From positions 1 through 52,912 of the forward strand of contig JAZQGO010000004.1 in assembly GCA_045540055.1 (NCBI GenBank): a stretch of DNA of 52,912 bases, given 5' to 3'. Positions 25,891 to 34,572 of this stretch are shown here, piece after piece. Made by a program: the position numbers and the translations under genes. The DNA comes from SIG565 sp045540055 (lineage in GTDB: Bacteria; Bacillota; Clostridia; Oscillospirales; Acutalibacteraceae). Each line of letters opens with the position of its first letter. Position 1 is the first letter of the stretch. The notes under the pieces are model-generated. The model did not search any database. It was not told where the DNA came from and worked only from the letters and a program-made list of their open reading frames with translations.

Positions 25891-25919
25891 TTGCAATATT
25901 TTTTATTATATTATATAAT
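25891..25919 (+). promoter_or_regulatory. Promoter of pqqD-ABC operon
   Basis: TTGCAA at 25891-25896, 17 bases, TATAAT at 25914-25919; the pqqD ATG is about 34 bases downstream. Confidence 0.75.
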
Positions 25920-25952
25920 TGAATTGTAATTTTTCCTTAAAGGAGGATATTT

Positions 25953-26219
25953 ATGAAAATAAAGGACTCTTACGTTTTGCGTAACGTTGCGGGCGAAAAT
26001 TTAATTGTACCCGTTGGCGGCAACAACATTAACTTTAACTCGGCTATGACCCTTAATGAAACGGGAGCTTTTTTGTGGCAATTATTAACAAATGATACCA
26101 CTCGTGATGCGCTTATTTGTGCCATGACAAAGGAATATGCCATTGATGCCGATACCGCCGCAAAGGATATCGACTTATTTATCACTTCACTAAAGGAACA
26201 CTCAATTCTTGAAGACTAA
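25953..26219 (+). CDS. PqqD-family protein (peptide chaperone / RiPP recognition element)
   Basis: 88 aa, the usual PqqD size. The core pattern NFNSAMTLNETGAFLWQLL (about 28-46) with a preceding IVPVGG strand and the C-terminal DIDLFITSLKEHSIL helix matches the winged-helix RRE fold that binds leader peptides for modifying enzymes. AAAGGAGG precedes the ATG. It overlaps the ABC exporter by 11 bp. No precursor peptide, radical SAM or other modifying enzyme is visible on either side, so its client is unknown. Confidence 0.85.
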   Translation: MKIKDSYVLRNVAGENLIVPVGGNNINFNSAMTLNETGAFLWQLLTNDTTRDALICAMTKEYAIDADTAAKDIDLFITSLKEHSILED

Positions 26220-27855
26220 TAACCGCAAAACGTTATCTTGGATAAATAAGCACTCCAAACGCTACTACCCGTACATAATAATCAACTGTATTTTTAGTAC
26301 GCTGGTATCAGTAAGCTTTGTGTTTTTGGCGCTTATTTCAAAACAGATAATCGACATATCTGCCGGTGTAAGCGAGGGTGATATTACCTCACGTTGTATT
26401 ATATTGTTCGGTATAATCATCCTACAGATTGCACTTAATATTACAAATTCTAGCCTTGTTGTTCGCGCCGAAGGCAAGTTTGATATGGTGCTAAAGGATT
26501 ACCTTTTTGGCGTAGTTCTTAAAAAGCGTTACAGTGATATAAGTCAGTACCACTCGGGCGATTTAATTAACCGACTGAGTTCTGATATCTCGGTAGTGGT
26601 AAACAACGTTATTACCATTATTCCAAACACTATATCACTCATTTCAAAGCTTATTGCCTGCGGTGTTGCGCTTTATCTAATTGCCGATAATTTGGTGTTT
26701 ATAATACTCGCAGTCGGCATAACGGCATCGGCCATCGGGCGACTGCTGAGCACCAAATACAAATATCTGCACAAGCAAGCACAACAGGCCGACGGCGACA
26801 TTAAGTCATATATGCAGGAGGCCTTTGAGAATTCTGCCGTTATTAAAACTTTCCCGAGCAACAAACCGCTTAAGTCAAAGCTCTGGGACAAATTAACGTT
26901 TGGCTATGTTGTTAAGATAAAGAGATTTATACTGCACATTATAACCACAGCAGGTCTTTTCTCGCTGTTTAATATCGGCTATTACGTTCTGCTTGTGTGG
27001 GGCGCCTTTAATCTTGGCAACGGCATTTCCTACGGTACGCTTGTTGCCTTTCTCGAGATAGCATCACAGCTTCGCGCACCGATGCAAAGAATTTCGGGAA
27101 TCCTGCCTCAGTACTATTCGCTTCTTGCCTCGGCAGAGCGACTCATAGAGCTTGAAAATGCACTTGATGAGCCGTCAAATTATGAAATTCCGGCACCCAT
27201 TGTTTTCGAGTCGCTCGGTTGCGACAATGTAAGCTTCGCGTATGATGATAACAAGGGCAACGTAATTGAAAACACCACGTTTACCATTGAAAGAGGCTCC
27301 GTTGCGGCTATTCTCGGTGCATCGGGCAGCGGAAAAAGTACGTTGTTTAAGCTTATTTTAGGGCTTATTGAGCCACAAAGCGGTAAAATTACGGTTAACG
27401 GTCGGGATATTTGCGGCAATACTGCAAGGCATTTGTTTTCCTACGTTCCGCAGGGTAATATGATTCTATCGGGCACTATCAGGGAAAATCTTACCCTATG
27501 CCGCGAAAATATTAGCGAGGATGAAATTATTGCTGCCACCAAAACCGCCGAAATTTATGACTTTATTTTGAGTCTACCCGACGGGTTTGATACCGTGCTT
27601 CGCGAGCGCGGCGAGGGTCTATCTGAAGGTCAAATTCAGCGTCTGGCAATAGCAAGAGCCCTGCTTTGCGACACTCAGGTTTTATTGCTTGACGAAAGCA
27701 CCTCGGCACTTGATGAAGCCACCGAGGCGTCACTGCTTACAAACATAAAGAAGCTCCAAGACAAAACGGTTATTCTTATAACCCACCGAAAGCGTTGCCT
27801 CGATATTTGCGATAAAGTAATTTTATTTAAAGATAAACACTTTATAGAGCAATAG
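26209..27855 (+). CDS. ABC exporter, fused membrane and ATPase domains
   Basis: 548 aa, a half-transporter that would act as a dimer. Six membrane segments occupy about 18-300 and the nucleotide-binding domain about 330-548: Walker A GASGSGKST (about 364), signature variant LSEGQ (about 471), Walker B VLLLDESTSALD (about 490), switch His in ILITHRKRC. The start is TTG at 26209 inside the end of pqqD, with AAGGA about 12 bases upstream. The first membrane helix is short of the usual accessory C39 peptidase domain, so it does not process a leader. The coupling to PqqD suggests export of a small peptide, or import/export of a cofactor. Confidence 0.88.
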   Translation: MKTNNRKTLSWINKHSKRYYPYIIINCIFSTLVSVSFVFLALISKQIIDISAGVSEGDITSRCIILFGIIILQIALNITNSSLVVRAEGKFDMVLKDYLFGVVLKKRYSDISQYHSGDLINRLSSDISVVVNNVITIIPNTISLISKLIACGVALYLIADNLVFIILAVGITASAIGRLLSTKYKYLHKQAQQADGDIKSYMQEAFENSAVIKTFPSNKPLKSKLWDKLTFGYVVKIKRFILHIITTAGLFSLFNIGYYVLLVWGAFNLGNGISYGTLVAFLEIASQLRAPMQRISGILPQYYSLLASAERLIELENALDEPSNYEIPAPIVFESLGCDNVSFAYDDNKGNVIENTTFTIERGSVAAILGASGSGKSTLFKLILGLIEPQSGKITVNGRDICGNTARHLFSYVPQGNMILSGTIRENLTLCRENISEDEIIAATKTAEIYDFILSLPDGFDTVLRERGEGLSEGQIQRLAIARALLCDTQVLLLDESTSALDEATEASLLTNIKKLQDKTVILITHRKRCLDICDKVILFKDKHFIEQ

Positions 27856-27857
27856 TT

Positions 27858-27893
27858 AAAAGAGAATTGAGTTTTCGCTCAATTCTCTTTTAT
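27858..27893 (+). terminator. Terminator after the ABC exporter
   Basis: AAAGAGAATTGAG / CTCAATTCTCTTT stem with a six-base loop and T-run. Confidence 0.93.
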
Positions 27894-27899
27894 TTGTTA

Positions 27900-27928
27900 T
27901 TGATATTTAGCTTTTGTTTCAGTATAAT
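27900..27928 (+). promoter_or_regulatory. Promoter of the murD operon
   Basis: TTGATA at 27900-27905, 17 bases, TATAAT at 27923-27928. Confidence 0.8.
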
Positions 27929-27963
27929 ATAATAGATATAATATATATTAAGGGGGCATTATT

Positions 27964-29343
27964 TTGGATCTCAAAAAGTTTTGGGAACAAATTTCTTCCA
28001 AAAAAATCGCAATGTGCGGAATAGGTATAAGCAATACTCCGCTTATTGAAAGCTTCTTATCGAAGGGCGCACGTGTTCTGGCGTGTGACCGCAGAACACG
28101 TGCGCAAATCGGTTCACTTTGTGACGAGCTTGAAAAGAAGGGCGCCGAGCTTCATCTGGGTGAAAATTATCTTGACAATTTAGAGGTTGATATAATTTTC
28201 CGTACCCCCGGTATGAGCTTTAACCTGCCCGAGCTTAAGGAAGCGAGAAAGCGCGGCATTGCGGTAACCAGTGAGATGGAGGTCTTTTTTGACCTTTGCC
28301 CAGCCAAAATATTTGCCGTAACGGGCTCTGACGGTAAAACCACAACCACAACCCTTATCGCAAAAATGCTTGAAAGTGAGGGCCATAAGGTACATGTGGG
28401 CGGAAATATCGGTGAGCCGCTACTTCCCCGTATCGAGCAAATAAGCCCCGATGACTACGTTGTTGTTGAACTTTCGTCCTTCCAGCTTATTTCAATGAGA
28501 AAGAGTCCCGATATAGCGGTTGTAACAAATGTTGCGCCCAACCATCTTGATATTCATAAGGATATGGATGAGTATGTTCAGGCCAAGAAAAACGTACTTC
28601 TTCATCAGGGCGCATTTTCAAGAACCGTCTTAAACTACGATAACGACATCACCCACGGCTTCCGTGATGATGTTCGCGGTCAGTTATTAAGTTTCAGTAT
28701 GTTCCACCCCATAAAAAACGGTGCGTGGCTCGGAAGCGATGGTTACCTTAATATGTCGTACCGCGGCATCAGCGCACCCATTATGCACCGTGATGATATA
28801 ACAATTCTCGGTGACCACAATGTCGAAAACTACCTTGCCGCAATTTCGGCGGTTTGGGGCTATGTCGGTGCCGATACAATACGCCGTGTCGCAAAGGAAT
28901 TCGGCGGTGTTGAACACAGGATTGAGTTTGTGCGTGAAAAAGACGGTGTAAAATACTATAATGATTCTATTGCTTCAAGTCCTACACGCACCATCGCAGG
29001 ACTAAAAGCCTTTGATAAAAAGGTTATTTTAATCGCGGGCGGCTACGATAAGCAGATACCCTTTGAGCCAATGGCACCCTACGTAATTGACAAGGTAAAA
29101 CTGCTTTTATTATCAGGTCCTACCGCTAAAAAAATCGAAAAAGCGGTAACCGAAAATGAAAATTATAACGGTTGCCCCGAAATTATAAATGTCGAAAACC
29201 TTGCCGAAGCGATTGAGGTTGCTAACAATAGAGCCGTTAGTGGCGATATTGTTACATTGAGCCCTGCCTGCGCATCATTTGATGCCTTCCCGAACTTTGC
29301 TTCGCGCGGCAATTATTTTAAGGAATTGGTAAATAAACTGTAA
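27964..29343 (+). CDS. murD: UDP-N-acetylmuramoyl-L-alanine--D-glutamate ligase
   Basis: 459 aa, normal for MurD, which adds D-Glu to the peptidoglycan precursor in the cytoplasm. A Rossmann domain (about 1-105; MCGIGISNTPL) is followed by the Mur ATPase domain with GSDGKTTTT (about 121-129), VVELSSFQL and NVAPNHLDIH, and a C-terminal ligase domain with NDSIASSPTRTIAGL. The start is TTG at 27964 behind AAGGGGG. It opens a tight six-gene operon rather than lying in the dcw division/wall cluster, which is unusual for murD. Confidence 0.96.
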   Translation: MDLKKFWEQISSKKIAMCGIGISNTPLIESFLSKGARVLACDRRTRAQIGSLCDELEKKGAELHLGENYLDNLEVDIIFRTPGMSFNLPELKEARKRGIAVTSEMEVFFDLCPAKIFAVTGSDGKTTTTTLIAKMLESEGHKVHVGGNIGEPLLPRIEQISPDDYVVVELSSFQLISMRKSPDIAVVTNVAPNHLDIHKDMDEYVQAKKNVLLHQGAFSRTVLNYDNDITHGFRDDVRGQLLSFSMFHPIKNGAWLGSDGYLNMSYRGISAPIMHRDDITILGDHNVENYLAAISAVWGYVGADTIRRVAKEFGGVEHRIEFVREKDGVKYYNDSIASSPTRTIAGLKAFDKKVILIAGGYDKQIPFEPMAPYVIDKVKLLLLSGPTAKKIEKAVTENENYNGCPEIINVENLAEAIEVANNRAVSGDIVTLSPACASFDAFPNFASRGNYFKELVNKL

Positions 29344-30356
29344 TGGAAATTAAAGATATTTTATTTGAACTTTCAAACAGCTGTGCCATCGGTTCGGTTA
29401 GTGAAGCCGCCGACAAGGCCTACTCGTTTCTATCGGAGCATATGCCCGTCACACGCCTTGGCGGCCTTAGTATGATGGGCAGTCTAAAAGGCGAAAAAGA
29501 CTACACCATACTTCTCGATGCACACATCGATGAGGTTGGCTTTATTGTGACCGATATATCAGATGATGGCTTTTTAACGGTGCAGAAATGCGGCGGAATA
29601 GACCTGCGTCATCTGCCTGCTAAGACGGTTACTGTACACGGTAAAAAGAAAACACCCGCTGTTTTTTCGAGTGTACCACCCCATCTCGACAAGGGTGAGG
29701 ATTCACCCGATGATATATCGAAATATAAGCTCGACTCAGCACTCGGCAAGGACTCACGGGATGTTATCAGCGTGGGCGACTATGTTACCTACCGAACTTC
29801 TGCACACAGCCTTTGCGGTGACAGCGTTTGCGGCAAGTCCTTCGATGACCGCGCAGGCGTCACCTGCCTTATTGAGCTTGCAAAAAGGCTTGCAGGCAAG
29901 TCTCTGCCCTGTAATGTCGTTTTTTTGCTGAGTGATGCCGAAGAGCTGGGACTTCGTGGCGCTAAAACTGCCGCATACTCATTATCTGCTGACGAGGCAG
30001 TTGCCATTGATGTTTCTTTCGGTGACGGTCCTGATATATCTGCCGATAAGTGCGGCAAAATTGGTGACGGCGCTATGATAGGTATATCCCCCGTTATAGA
30101 GCGCAAAATTTCGGATAAACTAACAGATATTGCGCAAAACGAGGATATAAAGCATCAGTTAGAGGTAATGGGCGGTGCGACATCTACCAACGCCGATGTA
30201 ATTTCGGTAAATAAATGTGGTGTGCCGACGGGACTGCTTTCGATACCTCTTAGAAATATGCATACCGATGTTGAAATGCTACGACTAAGTGATATTGAGA
30301 GCATTTGCGACATACTTGAGCACTATATCCTTTCGGGAGGTGTTATGTGTGATTAA
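29343..30356 (+). CDS. M42-family aminopeptidase/glucanase-like metallopeptidase, copy 1
   Basis: 337 aa. The ATG overlaps the murD stop by one base. Dinuclear metal residues are visible: DAHIDEVG (about 60-67), GKSFDDRAGV (about 161-170), the catalytic pair in DAEELGLRGA (about 198-207), AIDVSFGD (about 218-225), and IPLRNMHTDVE (about 300-310). M42 enzymes form large tetrahedral cytoplasmic complexes that trim N-terminal residues of peptides. It is shorter and more divergent than copy 2, so the pair could form a mixed complex. Confidence 0.92.
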   Translation: MEIKDILFELSNSCAIGSVSEAADKAYSFLSEHMPVTRLGGLSMMGSLKGEKDYTILLDAHIDEVGFIVTDISDDGFLTVQKCGGIDLRHLPAKTVTVHGKKKTPAVFSSVPPHLDKGEDSPDDISKYKLDSALGKDSRDVISVGDYVTYRTSAHSLCGDSVCGKSFDDRAGVTCLIELAKRLAGKSLPCNVVFLLSDAEELGLRGAKTAAYSLSADEAVAIDVSFGDGPDISADKCGKIGDGAMIGISPVIERKISDKLTDIAQNEDIKHQLEVMGGATSTNADVISVNKCGVPTGLLSIPLRNMHTDVEMLRLSDIESICDILEHYILSGGVMCD

Positions 30357-31359
30357 GCAACTTGAAAAGCTTTGTATGCTAAATGGCGGCTCGGGCGACG
30401 AGCAGAGCGTGCGCCAATATATCCTGAGCGAGCTTGAGGGCTTTGCCGAATGCAAGACCGACCCGCTTGGTAATATAATCGCTTTTAAAAAGGGAAAAAG
30501 CACCTCAAAATCCAAATTGATGCTTGACGCTCATATGGATGAGGTTGGCATAATTATAACCTCTATCACCACCGACGGTTTCTTGAAGTTTACGACACTT
30601 GGGGGCATTAACGATAACATACTGCTCAGCCGTCGTGTAACAATAAACGATAATATTAAGGGTGTTATCGGTTGTAAGCCTGTGCATTTATCAAGCGCCG
30701 ACGAAAGAAAAAAGGCGCCTAAAAAAGACGCTTTATATATTGATATCGGTGTTTCCTCAAAGCAGGAGGCTGAAAAATATGTGCGTGTCGGTGACTCAGG
30801 CATTATCGACAGCGATTTTGAAATCATTGGCGATAAAATCAAGGCAAAAGCCATTGACGACCGCGTTGGATGTCTTGTATTATTAGAGCTTTTAAAGAAT
30901 GATAGTGATTACGACTTCTACGCCACCTTTACTGTGCAGGAGGAAATCGGTACCCGTGGTGCTAAAACAGCGACATACGGTGTAAATCCCGATTTTGCGC
31001 TTGTTATTGAGGCAACAACCGCCGCCGACATTGACGGTGTTTGCGCTTGTGACAAGGTTTGCGTTTTAGGTAACGGCCCCGCCGTTTCTTTTATGGATAG
31101 AGGCACAGTTTATGATCGCACACTTTATAACACAGCACTCGGCAGTGGTATAAAGTGTCAAAGCAAGGCGTCGGTTACGGGCGGCAACAATTCTGCGGCA
31201 ATACATTTAAGCCGTGAAGGCGTCAGAACACTGGCTATATCGGTGCCCTGCCGCTATATTCATTCACCCTCGTGTGTTGCCGATATTAAGGATATTGAGG
31301 AAACCGTCGAACTGACGAAATATATGGTTAATAAAATTTGCTCGGGTGAAATAAAGTGA
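30349..31359 (+). CDS. M42-family aminopeptidase/glucanase-like metallopeptidase, copy 2
   Basis: 336 aa from the GTG at 30349, which GGGAGG precedes by 8 bases; the longer frame would overlap the previous gene by 68 bases. Metal and catalytic motifs: DAHMDEVG (about 61-68), AKAIDDRVG (about 166-174), VQEEIGTRGA (about 202-211), VIEATTA, and the final CRYIHSPSCV His. It overlaps copy 1 by 8 bp and the next gene by 4 bp. The two copies share motifs but differ strongly elsewhere, so the duplication is old. Confidence 0.93.
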   Translation: MIKQLEKLCMLNGGSGDEQSVRQYILSELEGFAECKTDPLGNIIAFKKGKSTSKSKLMLDAHMDEVGIIITSITTDGFLKFTTLGGINDNILLSRRVTINDNIKGVIGCKPVHLSSADERKKAPKKDALYIDIGVSSKQEAEKYVRVGDSGIIDSDFEIIGDKIKAKAIDDRVGCLVLLELLKNDSDYDFYATFTVQEEIGTRGAKTATYGVNPDFALVIEATTAADIDGVCACDKVCVLGNGPAVSFMDRGTVYDRTLYNTALGSGIKCQSKASVTGGNNSAAIHLSREGVRTLAISVPCRYIHSPSCVADIKDIEETVELTKYMVNKICSGEIK

Positions 31360-32063
31360 TATCGGTGATAAATGAAATACCACATATAGACAAGCCCAAT
31401 GCGGCATACGCTAAAATTCTTTGCCACCACGCCGCTTACGGCGAATATGAAAAAATTGCACTGTTCTGGGGGCAGACCGATGAAAGCGGTAATCTCACCG
31501 CCCTTATAAGCTCGGTCGATAATGACTTCACCCTTTATTTTAATGAGGGTGACAGTCAGGAGATGGTTTCGTTTTTGCGAATGGTAACTCCTCGAGGTAT
31601 CTTTACCGACCAAAAAACTGCACAACTGTTGGGACTTGAAATTATGATACCCTGCACAGCTCTTATAAAGGCGCCGCCGCATAATAACCAAAATAAAATA
31701 GAGAATACCTACCGTGGCATTGACTATGTATGTGATATACTCGCCGAGCGCCTCGATATTGGGGACAAGCAGGCGGCACACGCCGACATAGCCCACCGTG
31801 TAAGGCATAACTGTGGCGCATTTGTGGCATCTGATTATTCGGCAGGTGTCATTATATACAGCGGCGACATCGCCGTAATAAACGGCATTGCAGTAAGGAA
31901 TAATATGTCCTCTAAGGGCTTGGGCTCGGCTACGCTGAATCGCCTGCTTGAGTGTATCAGAGGCCGTACTGTATTCGCCTGCGCCAGAGAGCATAATGTG
32001 CCCTTTTATCTTAAAAACGGGTTTGAAATTGATGAAAAAGCCGCATATTGTAAATTAGGATGA
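31356..32063 (+). CDS. GNAT-family N-acetyltransferase (predicted)
   Basis: 235 aa from a GTG that overlaps the M42 stop as GTGA. The C-terminal half looks like a GNAT fold: INGIAVRNNMSSKGLGSAT (about 178-196) is the acetyl-CoA loop (R/Q-x-x-G-x-G/A analog MSSKGLGS) and FYLKNGFEIDEKA (about 218-230) is the typical last strand. The N-terminal 120 residues are a poorly conserved domain. The substrate is unknown; its neighbours handle peptides and PLP-dependent amino-acid chemistry. Confidence 0.75.
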   Translation: MISVINEIPHIDKPNAAYAKILCHHAAYGEYEKIALFWGQTDESGNLTALISSVDNDFTLYFNEGDSQEMVSFLRMVTPRGIFTDQKTAQLLGLEIMIPCTALIKAPPHNNQNKIENTYRGIDYVCDILAERLDIGDKQAAHADIAHRVRHNCGAFVASDYSAGVIIYSGDIAVINGIAVRNNMSSKGLGSATLNRLLECIRGRTVFACAREHNVPFYLKNGFEIDEKAAYCKLG

Positions 32064-32071
32064 TTGTTTAA

Positions 32072-33340
32072 ATGAGTTTTTTTGAATTTGATAAAAAATT
32101 GCTTGCACTTAGCGAGCAGGCAAAAAAAGAATGTGAAGATAGCTTTAGAATAATAGACGATATTGCCCGACACAATCAGCAAAAGGTTTTATCTGCCTTT
32201 ATTAAAAACGGTGTGAGTGAAACACATCTCGGCACATCGACCGGCTACGGCTATGATGACCGCGGCAGAGAGGTGCTTGAAAAGGTTTTTGCCGACTGTA
32301 TGGGCGCTGAGGATGCGCTTATCCGTCACAATTTCGTCTCAGGCACACACACTTTAACCGTCGCTCTGTTTGGTCTGCTAAGACCCAAGGACAAAATGCT
32401 TTGCCTTACGGGCAGACCGTACGATACCCTTGTCGGTGTTTTGGGTATTGATCGACACTCCGACGGTTCGCTCACCGATTTTGGTGTTGAGTATAGTCAG
32501 GTAGAACTGTGCGAAAACGGCTACCCAGATATCGATGCCATAAAGAAGGAGCTTTCATTAAATAAATATAAATTGGCCTATATACAGCGTTCTCGTGGAT
32601 ATAGTCTGCGACCGAGTCTGTCGGTAAATGACATTGAACTGTTATGTAAGGCAGTTAAAGAGGTTTCACCCGACACCTACATAATGGTTGATAACTGCTA
32701 CGGCGAGTTTGTTGAAAAATGTGAGCCGACGCAGGTGGGTGCCGATATTATTGCTGGCTCGCTTATTAAAAACCCGGGTGGCGGAATTGCGCCGACGGGT
32801 GGTTATATTGCAGGTCGTGCCGACCTTGTTGAGAAATGCGCCTACCGACTTACCGCACCCGGTGTCGGTCGTGAGGTAGGGGCCACACTCGGTCACTTAC
32901 GAGAGCTTTATATGGGACTGTTCTCCTCCCCACACGTTGTGGGTGAAGCGCTTAAAACCGCAGTTTTTGCAGCCAAGCTGTTCGAGATAGCGGGTTATGA
33001 AGTAACGCCTACCGCCGAGCAGTCACGTGCCGATATAATTCAATCAATTTTACTGGCGAACAGTGAGGCACTTGTGGCATTCTGTCAGGGTCTGCAGGCA
33101 GGCTCACCCGTTGATTCCTTCGCTGTTCCCTACCCCGCTCCCATGCCTGGGTATGACAGTGAGGTTATAATGGCGGCAGGCGCCTTTACCCTTGGCGCTT
33201 CGATTGAACTTTCTGCCGACGCACCCTTGCGTGAACCGTTTGCCGTCTGGCTACAGGGTGGGCTTAACTTTCATTCGGGCGAAATCGGTATTTTATCGGC
33301 GGCACAGTCTATGATCGATAAAGGCATATTGACCTTATAG
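32072..33340 (+). CDS. PLP-dependent methionine gamma-lyase-family protein (aluminium-resistance family)
   Basis: 422 aa. It matches the COG4100 family of Cys/Met-metabolism-like PLP proteins: GTSTGYGYDDRGREVLEKVF (about 54-73), HNFVSGTHTL (about 88-97), PYDTLVGVLG, and the Schiff-base Lys in GSLIKNPGGGIAPTGGYIAG (about 227-246). Members are annotated as methionine gamma-lyase or aluminium resistance, neither well established. AGGATG precedes the ATG. Same operon as murD and M42 genes. Confidence 0.9.
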   Translation: MSFFEFDKKLLALSEQAKKECEDSFRIIDDIARHNQQKVLSAFIKNGVSETHLGTSTGYGYDDRGREVLEKVFADCMGAEDALIRHNFVSGTHTLTVALFGLLRPKDKMLCLTGRPYDTLVGVLGIDRHSDGSLTDFGVEYSQVELCENGYPDIDAIKKELSLNKYKLAYIQRSRGYSLRPSLSVNDIELLCKAVKEVSPDTYIMVDNCYGEFVEKCEPTQVGADIIAGSLIKNPGGGIAPTGGYIAGRADLVEKCAYRLTAPGVGREVGATLGHLRELYMGLFSSPHVVGEALKTAVFAAKLFEIAGYEVTPTAEQSRADIIQSILLANSEALVAFCQGLQAGSPVDSFAVPYPAPMPGYDSEVIMAAGAFTLGASIELSADAPLREPFAVWLQGGLNFHSGEIGILSAAQSMIDKGILTL

Positions 33341-33370
33341 GATTTTTATTGTACAATCTTACAGTGGGAT

Positions 33371-34054
33371 GTGGTAAATTTGAAAACAGTTTTTGAGGGT
33401 CAGATATTAGATGTTATATCGGTCGAAAATGGACTGGTTATCGCATATATACTTGAACAGAATGGTGACGAGGTTATGGTCGCCTATAAAATGGTTACCT
33501 TTGATAACGGCAAAATTATAAACGTACAGAAAAGTATGTACGAATTATCAAAGTTCGGCGCCAACTACAAGCAGATTGTTCCCTTCGCTAAAAGTCACCT
33601 TTCCTGCAAGGCGGTCGTTCTGCCTAACGGCAAAATTTTCATTCTTGAAAAGGATGGCAGCGCAAAGCTGCTTGACGGCGACGCCAATGAGGTTTGGTCA
33701 GGCAGGCTTGAATACCGTGGCGAAGCACCAAGCGGTATTGCCATAAACAATCGCGCGGTTTGGAGCTGCTTTAAGTCAAGGTCGGTGCTTATGCGTATGA
33801 ATCTTATCACTATGCGTGAGGAGCTGCGCATTGGCGGCGGCTCATCCTCACCCTTTAATCAGCCCATCGACCTTTTTGCAGTGGAAGACGATATGTATGT
33901 TTGCAATGAAGGCTCAAACACCGTTTTAAAGGTTAACACCACCTCGTATGTAACCGAAGAATATAAAACCTTCAACTGCAATATTTTACAGTTCATCAAA
34001 AACGGCGCTTATGAATTTGCCGTTCTTGAAAACGGAGTTTATTTATTAGATTAA
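33371..34054 (+). CDS. Hypothetical protein, beta-propeller-like repeats
   Basis: 227 aa from the GTG at 33371; a TTG at 33380 is an equal alternative start because the GGGATG motif could serve either. Repeating short strands such as VVLPNGKIFILEKDG, GIAINNRAVWSCF and LFAVEDDMYVCNEGSNTVLKV suggest an NHL- or SMP-like propeller with four or more blades. No signal peptide or membrane segment. Last gene of the murD operon, followed by a terminator. Function unknown. Confidence 0.65.
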   Translation: MVNLKTVFEGQILDVISVENGLVIAYILEQNGDEVMVAYKMVTFDNGKIINVQKSMYELSKFGANYKQIVPFAKSHLSCKAVVLPNGKIFILEKDGSAKLLDGDANEVWSGRLEYRGEAPSGIAINNRAVWSCFKSRSVLMRMNLITMREELRIGGGSSSPFNQPIDLFAVEDDMYVCNEGSNTVLKVNTTSYVTEEYKTFNCNILQFIKNGAYEFAVLENGVYLLD

Positions 34055-34058
34055 ATTT

Positions 34059-34093
34059 AAAACCGCTTATCTTTACGATAAGCGGTTTTATTA
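34059..34093. terminator. Bidirectional terminator between murD operon and mazF
   Basis: AAACCGCTTATC / GATAAGCGGTTT stem with a five-base loop, T-runs on both sides, between convergent genes. Confidence 0.9.
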
Positions 34094-34453
34094 TTAAAAT
34101 CTTGTACTATTGCCGAGACCGAAACTAACCGATAATGCACGGTCGACCATATCCATATTATTCATATCTAGTGCGCCCATTTTTTCTTTTAGACGGGTTT
34201 TATCGATGGTTCTGACCTGCTCAAGCAATATTATTGAATCGCGCGCCAGACCACATTCTTCGGCATTAACTTTAATATGTGTGGGTAGACTTGTCTTCTC
34301 CTGCTGACTCGTTATAGCCGCCGCTATTACGGTGGGACTGTAACGGTTGCCAACATCGTTCTGAACAATAAGTACCGGTCGGACTCCGCCCTGCTCTGAA
34401 CCTATAACAGGACTTAAATCGGCATAATAAATATCTCCGCGTTTAACTGTCAT
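34094..34453 (-). CDS. mazF: MazF/NdoA-type mRNA endoribonuclease
   Basis: 119 aa, standard for the PemK/MazF (EndoA) toxin. KRGDIYYADLSPVIGSEQGG (about 4-23) and GVRPVLIVQND are the hallmark strands, and AAAITSQ plus LLEQVRTIDKTRL (about 77-89) carry the catalytic Arg/Thr region. It cuts single-stranded RNA at short specific sites. No MazE/NdoAI-type antitoxin gene lies upstream; the 119 bases before it contain no plausible partner. GGAGCG lies 10 bases before the ATG. Confidence 0.92.
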   Translation of the reverse strand: MTVKRGDIYYADLSPVIGSEQGGVRPVLIVQNDVGNRYSPTVIAAAITSQQEKTSLPTHIKVNAEECGLARDSIILLEQVRTIDKTRLKEKMGALDMNNMDMVDRALSVSFGLGNSTRF

Positions 34454-34572
34454 TTATATTTCACGCTCCGAAAAAGTTTGGTACTTATATCTTTACCAAT
34501 TTTTAGTTTTTTAAACAGGCAACAAATATTTTATTCAATACATAATATGCGTGAAATATCTAACTGTTAATT

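Noticed and set aside
31260..31994. 244-codon open frame on the minus strand
   Set aside because: Antisense to the M42 and GNAT genes, rich in unlikely residues, no family motifs.
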